Shown piece after piece: positions 39,154 to 49,362 of a stretch of DNA of 64,000 nucleotides (the stretch's first letter is position 1; every line of letters starts with the position of its first letter). Below the pieces are notes generated by a model. The model was not told the DNA's origin, did not search any database, and saw only the letters and a program-made list of their open reading frames with translations. The DNA comes from Methylobacterium sp. C25 (GTDB lineage: Bacteria > Pseudomonadota > Alphaproteobacteria > Rhizobiales > Beijerinckiaceae): contig NZ_JAAUVI010000005.1 of the NCBI RefSeq assembly GCF_021352225.1, positions 214,687 to 278,686 of the forward strand, written 5' to 3'. The position numbers and the translations under genes were made by a program.

Positions 39154-39259
39154 GGATCACAGTCGGGCATGACAAAGCCGCCGAGACGCAGAGGGCGCCC
39201 GGCGGCTGAAGTTCTCAGAGAAACGGATGCCGCGGCGATGCCACGGCAGGCCGAGCCAA

Positions 39260-39565
39260 TCAGGCCGCGGCGGCTTCCGAGGTCTCGCCGAGCTTCTTCT
39301 GGATCTCGCGCTTGAGGAGCTTCGCGTTCTGCGAAAGCTCGACCTCGCGGGCCTTCACGAGGAAGGCATCGAGGCCGCCGCGATGCTCCACCGAACGCAG
39401 GGCGTGCGCGGTGACGCGAAGACGGACACGGCGGTTGAGCGAATCCGACGTCAGCGTGACGTTGACGAGATTCGGCAGGAACCGGCACTTGGTCTTGCGG
39501 TTCGAGTGGCTGACGAGGTGGCCGACCTGCACGGCTTTGCCCGTGAGTTCGCAGCGGCGCGACAT
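39260..39565 (-). CDS. rpmB: 50S ribosomal protein L28
   Basis: A 101-residue L28 with the start [20 protein letters not shown] and the conserved [17 protein letters not shown]. The C-terminal half is longer than in E. coli, as usual in alphaproteobacteria, and ends in an Ala/Glu-rich tail. Zinc-type cysteine pairs are absent. A good promoter (TTGACG-18-TATAGC) stands about 140 bases upstream. It is monocistronic by position. Confidence 0.97.
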   Translation of the reverse strand: MSRRCELTGKAVQVGHLVSHSNRKTKCRFLPNLVNVTLTSDSLNRRVRLRVTAHALRSVEHRGGLDAFLVKAREVELSQNAKLLKREIQKKLGETSEAAAA

Positions 39566-39703
39566 TGACGTTTATCCCGTATCGTTCCGCGAACAAGCGA
39601 CGCGCCGGTCCGTTTTGCGAGCGATGTGCGGCTCTCGCCGCGCACTCGAAAAACCCGCGCGTGAATTCGATGAAGTCCAGCGGAGTCCTGTTGAAGGCGC
39701 GAG

Positions 39704-39733
39704 GCTATAGGGGACCGGCCCCCGTTTCGTCAA
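39704..39733 (-). promoter_or_regulatory. Housekeeping-type promoter of rpmB
   Basis: On the minus strand TTGACG (39733-39728) and TATAGC (39709-39704) are separated by 18 bases, close to the vegetative sigma factor consensus, and point at rpmB with a leader of about 130 bases. The spacer is G/C-rich. The box match is direct; use as a promoter is inferred. Confidence 0.7.
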
Positions 39734-39755
39734 GGCGAACCTTGGCATGCGAGCC

Positions 39756-40415
39756 TCAATCCGCATGGTTGGGAACGCCTCCCGGAAACAAGTGGCGATA
39801 AGGCCGCGCCCCGTCGATCGCCCGCTTCACCGAGGGCCTGTCCCTGAGCCGCGCCAGATAGGCCTTGAGGTGCGGATGGCTCTCATCGATCGGCTGGACC
39901 CAGTCGGCATAGAACAGGAAGGGCCCGGCCCCGCAATCCGCCAGGCTGAACATGTCGCCTGCCGCCCAGCTCCGGGTCGCCATCCGGTCGTCGAGCCAGC
40001 GGTAAGACGTGGCGAGCATGGCCTGCGCTTCTCCCACGCCTTGGGAATCTTGTGCGTGGGGGGGGCGCATGCGGTCGGCCACGATCTTCTGCTGCGGTGT
40101 CGAGACGTAGTTGTCGAAGAAGCGATCGAGCAGTCGCACGTCGAGGCGTGCATCCGGGTCTTCCGGCAGCAGCCGTTCGACCCCCGGGTAATGCAGGTCG
40201 AGATACTCGATGATGATGCTGGCCTCGGGAACGGTCTGCCCTCTGGCATCGTCGACCAGGACCGGGAACTTTCCGATCGGCCACAGGGCTTTGAACGCAC
40301 CGTAAGTGGTTTGATCGAGGAGAACGGACTCGAACGGCGTCCCTGCTTCGTAGAGGGCGATCATCGCTTTCCAGGAATAAGAGGAGAAGGGGTGCGCGTG
40401 CAGGGTCAGCGTCAT
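39756..40415 (-). CDS. Glutathione S-transferase family protein
   Basis: A 219-residue protein with the two GST domains. The thioredoxin-like N-terminal domain starts LTLHAHPFSSYSWKAMIALY and has the glutathione gamma-glutamyl site around VPEASIIIEYLDLHYPG. The helical C-terminal domain contains WAAGDMFSLADCGAGPFLFY with the conserved N-capping Asp. GAGGAG stands six bases before the ATG at 40415. Substrate and class are not clear. It is divergent from hemB. Confidence 0.9.
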   Translation of the reverse strand: MTLTLHAHPFSSYSWKAMIALYEAGTPFESVLLDQTTYGAFKALWPIGKFPVLVDDARGQTVPEASIIIEYLDLHYPGVERLLPEDPDARLDVRLLDRFFDNYVSTPQQKIVADRMRPPHAQDSQGVGEAQAMLATSYRWLDDRMATRSWAAGDMFSLADCGAGPFLFYADWVQPIDESHPHLKAYLARLRDRPSVKRAIDGARPYRHLFPGGVPNHAD

Positions 40416-40511
40416 GGTGGCTCCTCGGCCGTGTGGCGGCTTGTGTCGACCCGAGGACGGCTGGGCGAGCGGCGATCCGACACGCCGAAATGATCGGCAC
40501 GCAGTTTTTAG

Positions 40512-42012
<1,501 letters not shown>

Positions 42013-42170
42013 ATTGTCTTGAATGTCGTGAGTTGAGCGAGGCGTCGCGCTGACATGGCGCTCTCCCGCTCTGCGCTGAGCGGTCAGCAGCCCCAAGCCT
42101 ATCGCATTGATCTTGCGAGCGATTCCGCTTAGCCCGGCGGCCTTCCCAAAAACAGCTACAGGACTATTGG

Positions 42171-42629
42171 ATGCGGAGCTTGCTCTCGCTCGCCCTTCTT
42201 GTCGTTTGCGCGCTCGGCATCGTGCCCGGGGCGCAGGCTGCAACCAGTTACGTTTCGTTTCAGCCCCAGGTTCGTGGAATGGGCTGCCTACAACCGCGCA
42301 CGCGGGCCATGATCGCGCACCTGACATCGCGCGTCGGTCCGATCCAGATCACCTCGACCTGTGGCGGACGCCACGCCCACAATTCGCAGCACTATCGCGG
42401 CGCCGCCGTAGATTTCCGTCCGAAAGCCAAGTCAGTCGCCGCGACCCTCGCCGTGCTTCGACAGATGCCGGAGGTCGGCGGCATCGGCTCGTATTCGGGC
42501 GGTTTGATCCATGCCGATATCGGCCAGCGCCGCATGGCCTGGTACGGCAGGGCGCGGCAGCACCTCGCGCGCGGCCACTTCCGCGCCCGATATGCCAGCG
42601 CGCAGCGCTACCGCCGCGGCAACGGCTAG
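42171..42629 (+). CDS. Secreted peptidase M15/DUF882-like protein
   Basis: A 152-residue exported protein with a signal peptide (LLSLALLVVCALGIVPGAQA, about residues 4-23). The mature part has the M15-type metal ligands in TCGGRHAHNSQHYRGAAVDF (His and Asp) and GGLIHADIGQR (His and Asp), as in D-Ala-D-Ala carboxypeptidase-like and DUF882 proteins that act on peptidoglycan. The C-terminal 30 residues are basic and Arg/Tyr-rich. Peptidase activity is likely but not proven. Confidence 0.8.
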   Translation: MRSLLSLALLVVCALGIVPGAQAATSYVSFQPQVRGMGCLQPRTRAMIAHLTSRVGPIQITSTCGGRHAHNSQHYRGAAVDFRPKAKSVAATLAVLRQMPEVGGIGSYSGGLIHADIGQRRMAWYGRARQHLARGHFRARYASAQRYRRGNG

Positions 42630-42764
42630 CCTGACGAACCGAGGCCTGCCGCATCGCGCGGGCCTCGGCAAGGATGAGCTGGCAGCCCAATGGGCGCCGC
42701 CCCTTGGAACGTTCGAGAGGGCCTCTTACTTTCGGTGAGACAGGTCCTCACCGAGCAACGCCCG

Positions 42765-43250
42765 ATGAACCAGCCCCAGACCGATTACGCTCAGCCCTAC
42801 GGCACGACCGGCTATGGCGGTCCGTTGCCCGTGCCATATGCGCGCGCGAGCCTCGGCGGCCGCACGGTCGCCTACCTGTTCGACATCGCTTTCATCTTTC
42901 TGTTCACAGGGGTCCTGGCGACCGCCATCGCGGTGATCGGCCTGCTGACCTTCGGTTTTGGCTGGACGCTTTTCGCGATTCTGCCCGCAAGCGGCATCAT
43001 CTACAGCGCAGTGACCGTCGGTGGTTCGAAGCAGAGCACCTGGGGCATGCGCATGCTCGGGCTACGCGTCGTCGCGCCGGAGAGCGGCACGCGGGTGGAC
43101 ATGCTGACCGCAGCGATCCACGCGCTGCTGTTCTATGTGGCGATTTCGACCTTTCTGCTCTGGTGCGTCGACGTCGTGTTCGGGCTCCTGCGCCCCGATC
43201 GCCGGCTCGGTCACGACCTGATCCTCGGGCTCGCGGTCGTCCGAGCCTGA
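42765..43250 (+). CDS. RDD family membrane protein
   Basis: A 161-residue protein with a polar, Pro/Tyr-rich N-terminus and three or four membrane helices. The family name-giving residues appear in LGGRTVAYLFDIAFIFLF (Arg and Asp) and near the end in LRPDRRLGHDLILGLAVV. The middle helix TLFAILPASGIIYSAVTVGG and the loop GMRMLGLRVVAPESG are typical of RDD proteins. Function is unknown; some members act in ion transport. The ATG at 42765 is preferred because earlier in-frame residues do not look like the family. Confidence 0.85.
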   Translation: MNQPQTDYAQPYGTTGYGGPLPVPYARASLGGRTVAYLFDIAFIFLFTGVLATAIAVIGLLTFGFGWTLFAILPASGIIYSAVTVGGSKQSTWGMRMLGLRVVAPESGTRVDMLTAAIHALLFYVAISTFLLWCVDVVFGLLRPDRRLGHDLILGLAVVRA

Positions 43251-43383
43251 GTCGGGCCTGAAATTTGCTCATGCGACGTAGCGGGATCCGTCACGAAGCC
43301 CATTGAGCGGCGCGACGATACCGTTACATTCCAAGGCGGAGCGGCATTGGCGTCCGCTCCAGCGGTCCCAGGCATCTATCGGC

Positions 43384-44130
43384 GTGACGAGTCATCCGCG
43401 CGACACACCGCAATTCTATCTGACGGCCGCCTCGCCGTGCCCTTATCTCGAGGGTCAGGAGGAGCGGAAGGTGTTCACGCACCTCGTCGGACGCCGGGCG
43501 CGAGACCTCAATGAGATCCTGACGCAGGGCGGCTTCCGCCGCTCGCAGACCATCGCCTACCGGCCGGCCTGCGAGACCTGCCGCGCCTGCATCTCGGTTC
43601 GCGTCCTCGTCGACGACTTCCGGCCCACCGGTAGCCAGCGTCGCATCCTGCAGCGCAGCTCTGACCTCGTCGGCGTGCCGGAATCCAATCGGCCGGCCTC
43701 GGACCAATACGCCCTGTTCCGGCGCTACCTCGATGCCCGCCACGGCGATGGCGGCATGGTCGACATGACCGTGCTCGATTACGCGATGATGATCGAGGAC
43801 AGCCACGTTGACACGCATCTCGTGGTCTATCGCCGTCGCGGACCCGATACCGCCATCAACGGTCGCGGACGCGGCGGCCCGGTCGCCGTCTGCCTGACGG
43901 ACGTGCTCGCAGACGGTCTGTCGATGGTCTACTCGTTCTATGACCCGGACGAGGCCTCGCGCTCCCTCGGCACCTACATGATTCTCGATCACATCCGCCG
44001 GGCACAGGAGATGGGGCTGCCCTATCTCTACCTCGGCTATTGGGTCGAGGGTTCGCGCAAGATGGACTACAAGGCCCGCTTCCGGCCGCAGGAGCGGCTG
44101 ATGCCGCAGGGCTGGGCGCGGGTAGAGTGA
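43384..44130 (+). CDS. bpt: Bpt, aspartate/glutamate leucyltransferase (N-end rule)
   Basis: A 248-residue aminoacyl-tRNA-protein transferase of the ATE1-like family. It adds Leu to proteins with N-terminal Asp or Glu and so marks them for ClpAP. Cys-containing segments [20 protein letters not shown] and [16 protein letters not shown] are family signatures, and [20 protein letters not shown] with [20 protein letters not shown] forms the GNAT-like core. The GTG at 43384 ([14 protein letters not shown]) matches the usual start. A TTG 27 codons upstream is possible but atypical. Confidence 0.92.
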   Translation: MTSHPRDTPQFYLTAASPCPYLEGQEERKVFTHLVGRRARDLNEILTQGGFRRSQTIAYRPACETCRACISVRVLVDDFRPTGSQRRILQRSSDLVGVPESNRPASDQYALFRRYLDARHGDGGMVDMTVLDYAMMIEDSHVDTHLVVYRRRGPDTAINGRGRGGPVAVCLTDVLADGLSMVYSFYDPDEASRSLGTYMILDHIRRAQEMGLPYLYLGYWVEGSRKMDYKARFRPQERLMPQGWARVE

Positions 44131-44148
44131 ACCGCGGTCTCGAGCGCG

Positions 44149-45168
44149 TTATTTTCTGGCGTCGCCATCCGGCGCGAAGCACATCAGATCGTCCGCCACC
44201 ACCGTCGATCCCGTGTAATGCTCGGCGATCGTGGCGAGGTTTTTCGGCAGGACGTTCAGGCTCCGCGCCATGTTGTGTGACAGCACGAGCTTCTTGACGT
44301 TCGCAGCTTTGGCGAGCTTGCCGATCTCGCTCGGCCGGTCGTGCAGCGCGGCCTCGACCAGGCCCGCATCCTCCGGCACGGCGTGATCCATGACCAGGAT
44401 GTCGGCCCCCTCGATCATCGCGGTGAAATCGGGATTGTCGCCGCCCTGGTCTCCCGAGAACGCGAACTTGCGCCCCCGCACCTCGACGACGTAGCCGAGC
44501 GCCGGCACCGGGCCGTGCATCACGCCGACGGCGCTGAGCTTGAACGCCGCGTTGGCGAAGGCCTTCTGCGGCTTTTCCGATTTTGCCGAGATTTCCGCGA
44601 TCTCCGCCTTCGCGAGGCCGCCTGATCCGTCGAGATAGCCCGAAAGATAGCGATAGGCTCCGTGCCGCGCATCGAACAGGGCATGCATGTAGGTGCGCAT
44701 GCCGGGGAAAGCGGGGCTTCCCGTCGGCCCGATGATCGGCAGGGGGCGCTTGCGGTCGCTGAAAAATCCGCTCTTCAGGATCGCCGCGAGGTCCGTGACG
44801 TGGTCGGCATGGAGATGGGTGATCGCGATGGCATCGAGCGTCTCGAATTTCGCCTTGGCCTCGCCGAAGCGCAGGAACACGCCGCCGCCGGCATCGATCA
44901 GCAGACGCGCTTCACCGTCGATCCAGACGAGATAGCCTGAACTGGCGCGGGCATCGTCGGAGACGGGGCCGCCGGAACCGAGCACCTGGACGGCGACCGG
45001 CGCGCTGCAGCCGGCTTGCGCGACCCCCGGCCCGAGGATCGACAGGGCTGCGAAGCCGACGACCGTCATGTGGCGGCGAACCCGTCGCGAAGCGCGCGAC
45101 TCGATCGATCGAAGCATCGCGCCATCGCTTTCCGTTCGGAGGACGATGCGCTGGCCGATCCGGCGCAT
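44149..45168 (-). CDS. Exported metallo-beta-lactamase-fold hydrolase
   Basis: A 339-residue protein (322 if the ATG at 45117 is used, which gives a cleaner signal peptide). The exported N-terminus ends VGFAALSILGPGVAQAG. The zinc motif ITHLHADHVTDLAAIL lies near residue 120. Further ligands are in GVMHGPVPALGY, FSGDQGGDNPDF and KKLVLSHNMARSLNV. The pattern is like RNase Z/arylsulfatase-type MBL proteins exported to the periplasm. The substrate is unknown. Confidence 0.85.
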   Translation of the reverse strand: MRRIGQRIVLRTESDGAMLRSIESRASRRVRRHMTVVGFAALSILGPGVAQAGCSAPVAVQVLGSGGPVSDDARASSGYLVWIDGEARLLIDAGGGVFLRFGEAKAKFETLDAIAITHLHADHVTDLAAILKSGFFSDRKRPLPIIGPTGSPAFPGMRTYMHALFDARHGAYRYLSGYLDGSGGLAKAEIAEISAKSEKPQKAFANAAFKLSAVGVMHGPVPALGYVVEVRGRKFAFSGDQGGDNPDFTAMIEGADILVMDHAVPEDAGLVEAALHDRPSEIGKLAKAANVKKLVLSHNMARSLNVLPKNLATIAEHYTGSTVVADDLMCFAPDGDARK

Positions 45169-45233
45169 CCTGACATCCCGACATTCGCCACGTCCGGCCC
45201 GGCGTTACACGCCCTGGCGGACTTGGCCCGGCG

Positions 45234-46148
<915 letters not shown>

Positions 46149-46247
46149 GGCCGTCTCGTCCCGTTCGCTGCCGCCGGGGCGAGGCCGGCGTCTGGCTTGA
46201 GAATGATTTGAGGAAAAATACGGTTCCGCTTGAACCCCCAAACCCTA

Positions 46248-47135
46248 TCAGGTCGCGGCGTCGAGCGCCGCCCGCAAAGCGCGGAAATCGCGCCAGGCCA
46301 GCCGCTTCTGCACCGGTTGGCGCAGCAAATAGGCCGGATGGAGGGTCGCCAGCGCCCTGATCTCGCGGCCATCCGGCAGCGCGTAGGGGAAGAAGCGCCC
46401 GCGCGCCCGCAGGATGCCATCCTTGGTGCCTGTCAGAGTCTGCGTGGACGGCGCGCCGAGGCAGACGAGAACCGCGGGGTTCACCAGGGCGATCTGCCGC
46501 TCGATGAAGGGCCGGCAGATGGCGACCTCCTGCGGCGTCGGATTGCGATTTCCCGGCGGACGCCACGGCACGATGTTGGCGATGTAGCTGCTCGTCCGAT
46601 CGAGCCCGACCGCCGCCATCATCCGGTCGAGCAATTGGCCGGACCGGCCCATGAACGGCTTGCCGACCCGGTCCTCGTCGGCGCCCGGCGCCTCGCCGAC
46701 GAACATGACCCGCGCCTCGGGATTGCCGTCCGCGAAGACGAGATTCTTGGCGGTGAAACGTAGGCCGCAGCCCTCGAAATCGCGCAGCAGTGCCTCGAGC
46801 TCGTCCAGCGATTTGGTTTCGGCGGCCTTGGCCCGCGCGTCGATTGCAGCTTCCTCGGGCTTCGCCGAAGCCGAACTTCCGAAGGTGCGCGGTGCCGCAG
46901 GCCTCGGCTCGGGGGGCGCTTCACGAGAGGGCAGCGGCTCGCGGCGAAGCTCCGGCCTGGGAGCGGACAGGACGTCCCTTCTGGTTTCGCCGAAGGTCTC
47001 GCGAACCGCAGGCGGAAGATCGACTTCTGCGAAGCGATCATGTGGCGTTTCGTCGAGCACGACGTCGACGCCGGCCTCCACGTGGAAGTCGAGAAGCGCG
47101 ATCAGGTTTGAGCGATCGGTGTCGAGGGACGCCAT
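46248..47135 (-). CDS. Uracil-DNA glycosylase, family 4-like
   Basis: A 295-residue repair enzyme that removes uracil from DNA. Motif A reads FVGEAPGADEDRVGKPFMGR and motif B TLHPAYLLRQPVQKR, as in family 4 proteins, with SSYIANIVPWRPPGNRNPTP between. A Pro-rich N-terminal extension of about 100 residues precedes the core. The 4Fe-4S ligands appear as ICRPFIERQIALVNP..VCLG (two Cys), but at the first pair only one Cys is present (FEGCGLRFTAKN). Cluster binding is therefore uncertain. Its relatives in alphaproteobacteria share this look. Confidence 0.88.
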   Translation of the reverse strand: MASLDTDRSNLIALLDFHVEAGVDVVLDETPHDRFAEVDLPPAVRETFGETRRDVLSAPRPELRREPLPSREAPPEPRPAAPRTFGSSASAKPEEAAIDARAKAAETKSLDELEALLRDFEGCGLRFTAKNLVFADGNPEARVMFVGEAPGADEDRVGKPFMGRSGQLLDRMMAAVGLDRTSSYIANIVPWRPPGNRNPTPQEVAICRPFIERQIALVNPAVLVCLGAPSTQTLTGTKDGILRARGRFFPYALPDGREIRALATLHPAYLLRQPVQKRLAWRDFRALRAALDAAT

Positions 47136-47358
47136 GCTGCTGATGTGGCGCGGATCGACGCTGTGGACAACACTCTCTCACACCCGGCCCACCGGGCTCT
47201 TCGTTCCGGTTGCATTTGGTCGACCACAGTCGCTCCTACCAGAGGCGACTTGCCTTCCTAGTTTGGAATGGGTTGAGAGACATCTTGAGCATATGCGCCC
47301 GCTCCGGCTTCGCCCGTGAGGTCTGCCGCGCCGAACGAAGACTTGGAGGATCGAGAGG

Positions 47359-49032
47359 ATGGCGTTGCCGGAACGCGAGGGCATGGACTTCGACGTCGTG
47401 GTCGTCGGCGCGGGGCCGGCGGGCCTCGCCACCGCGATCCGGCTGAAACAGATCTCCGCCGGGAAGGGCGAAGAGATCAACGTCGTCGTGGTCGAGAAGG
47501 GCTCCGAGGTCGGCGCGCATATCCTGTCCGGCGCCGTGATCGATCCGTCGGGCCTCGACAAGCTGATGCCGGAATGGCGCGACGATCCCGAACGCCCGCT
47601 CACCACTGAAGTGGAGCGCGACGTCTTCCTGTACCTCACCGGGCATAGCGGGATGCGGATCCCGAACTTCGTGATGCCGCCGCTGCTGTCGAACCACGGC
47701 AAGTTCATCGGCTCGCTCTCGAACGTCACGAAGTATCTCGCGGCGAAGGCCGAGGCGCTCGGCGTCGAGATCTACCCGGGCTTCCCGGCCTCCGAGATCC
47801 TGTTCGACGAGGCCGGCACCGTCACCGGCATCGCCACCGGCGATCTCGGCATTGGCAGGGACGAGCAGCCGCGCGACGACTTCACCCGCGGCATGGAATT
47901 GCGCGGCAAATACGTGGTGTTCGGCGAGGGTGTGCGTGGCTCGCTGACCAAGCAGCTGATCGCCCGGTTCGACCTCGCGAAGGATTCCGATTTCCAGAAG
48001 TTTGGGCTCGGCGTGAAGGAGCTCTGGCAGCTTTCGGACGCCAAGTTCGAACCCGGCCTCGTGCAGCACACGCTCGGCTGGCCGCTCTCGAACAGGACCG
48101 GCGGTGGCTCCTGGATGTACCATTTCGGCGAGAACCTGCTCTCGATCGGGTTCGTCACGCATCTCAATTACGAGAACCCGACGCTGTCGCCGTTCGAGGA
48201 GTTGCAGCGCTTCAAGACCCACCCGATGATCCGCGAGGTGTTCGAGGGCGCCAAGCGCATCGGCTACGGTGCCCGCGCCATCAACGAGGGCGGCTGGCAA
48301 TCCGTGCCGAAGCTGACCTTCCCGGGTGGCTGCCTCGTCGGCGATGCCGCCGGCTTCGTGAACGTCCCGCGCATCAAAGGCTCGCACAACGCGGTGCTTT
48401 CTGGCGTTCAAGCGGCGGAGGCGATTGCGGCTGCCCTGGCCGCGGGCCGGCAAGGCGACGAACTGACGGCTTACGAAGAGGGCTGGCGCGGCAGCGAAAT
48501 CGGCCGCGACCTCAAGCCGGTTCGAAACGTCAAGCCGCTTCTCTCGCGCTACGGAACGATGCTCGGCACGGGCCTCGGCGGGCTCGACATGTGGACGAAC
48601 AGCCTCGCCAACACCTCGTTGTTCGGCACGCTGAAGCACGGCAAGCCGGACTATGCCTGCCTGAAGCCGCTCTCCGAGGTACAGCCGATCAAGTACCCGA
48701 AGCCCGACGGTAAGATCACCTTCGACCGCCTGTCTTCGGTTTATCTGTCGAACACGAACCACGAGGAGGACCAGCCGGTGCACCTCAAGGTCCAGAACAT
48801 GGAGCTCCAGAAGGCTTCGGAGCACGATGTGTTCGGCGGTCCGTCCGGTCGCTATTGCCCGGCCGGCGTCTATGAATGGGTCGAGGATGCGAGCGCCAGC
48901 GATGGCATCCGCTTCCAGATCAACGCGCAGAACTGCGTCCACTGCAAGACCTGCGACATCAAGGACCCGAACCAGAACATCAACTGGGAAACCCCGGAGG
49001 GACCGGGCGGCCCGAACTACACGAACCTGTAA
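47359..49032 (+). CDS. Electron transfer flavoprotein-ubiquinone oxidoreductase
   Basis: A 557-residue membrane-associated enzyme that passes electrons from ETF, fed by acyl-CoA and amine dehydrogenases, to ubiquinone. The FAD motif VVVVGAGPAGLATAIRLK lies at residues 12-29, a ubiquinone-binding region follows (GWPLSNRTGGGSWMYHFGEN), and the C-terminus carries the 4Fe-4S ligands CPAGVYEW and CVHCKTCDIKDP. It ends with EGPGGPNYTNL like its family. GGAGG precedes the ATG. It is divergent from the glycosylase gene. ETF subunits are not in the window. Confidence 0.97.
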   Translation: MALPEREGMDFDVVVVGAGPAGLATAIRLKQISAGKGEEINVVVVEKGSEVGAHILSGAVIDPSGLDKLMPEWRDDPERPLTTEVERDVFLYLTGHSGMRIPNFVMPPLLSNHGKFIGSLSNVTKYLAAKAEALGVEIYPGFPASEILFDEAGTVTGIATGDLGIGRDEQPRDDFTRGMELRGKYVVFGEGVRGSLTKQLIARFDLAKDSDFQKFGLGVKELWQLSDAKFEPGLVQHTLGWPLSNRTGGGSWMYHFGENLLSIGFVTHLNYENPTLSPFEELQRFKTHPMIREVFEGAKRIGYGARAINEGGWQSVPKLTFPGGCLVGDAAGFVNVPRIKGSHNAVLSGVQAAEAIAAALAAGRQGDELTAYEEGWRGSEIGRDLKPVRNVKPLLSRYGTMLGTGLGGLDMWTNSLANTSLFGTLKHGKPDYACLKPLSEVQPIKYPKPDGKITFDRLSSVYLSNTNHEEDQPVHLKVQNMELQKASEHDVFGGPSGRYCPAGVYEWVEDASASDGIRFQINAQNCVHCKTCDIKDPNQNINWETPEGPGGPNYTNL

Positions 49033-49034
49033 AT

Positions 49035-49051
49035 CCCTCTGTCACGGAGGG
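49035..49051 (+). terminator. Short hairpin after ETF-QO
   Basis: CCCTC-7 nt-GAGGG forms a 5-bp stem three bases after the stop codon. It is followed by GTGAAACG without a T-run, so it is a weak terminator candidate or an mRNA end stabiliser. Confidence 0.3.
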
Positions 49052-49297
49052 TGAAACGAAGCAGTCGGGCCATTTCGGGCGACGTTGAGTGTCGGATCGC
49101 GACGGCTTCGTTGCGCTCTCGGCGACCGGCGGCCCGAACGCCATGCTTTCGCCGTTCGGCCATGGCTTGCGGAGATGGCGGAAGGGATTAGTGTCCGCGC
49201 CGCCATATCGGCGCGGGCTGTTCGCCGGCGCACAGGAACAGGCTGCGAAAAGGTGGCAACGGTTTTTCGCTCAAAGCCTGCTCTAACCGTTTGAATC

Positions 49298-49346
49298 GAT
49301 CATGTTTTCTGCGTTCTGATTGGTTCGATCGAAACGCAGCATGATC
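49298..49346. promoter_or_regulatory. Two-part hairpin upstream of the TPR gene
   Basis: GATCATG-TTTT-CTGCGTT pairs with AACGCAG-CATGATC: two perfect 7-bp stems stacked with a four-base bulge on one side. The 17-base loop includes the palindrome TTCGATCGAA. It ends 16 bases before the GTG start at 49363, inside the leader. It could be a translation-control hairpin or a dispersed palindromic repeat. Confidence 0.5.
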
Positions 49347-49362
49347 TTAGGAGCCGTATCTG

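Larger units (their letters stand above)
49033..49362. other. 330-base intergenic region between ETF-QO and the TPR gene
   Basis: The region holds the short hairpin at 49035, a possible but unsupported 65-codon frame at 49089-49286 without a ribosome site, and, at its right end, a long two-part hairpin (49298-49346) just before the TPR gene. AT content rises over the last 90 bases. No RNA gene was recognised. Confidence 0.5.

Noticed and set aside
49089..49286. 65-codon frame in the gap after ETF-QO
   Set aside because: No ribosome site and no recognised family; composition is basic as in random GC-rich frames. Kept only as a note.
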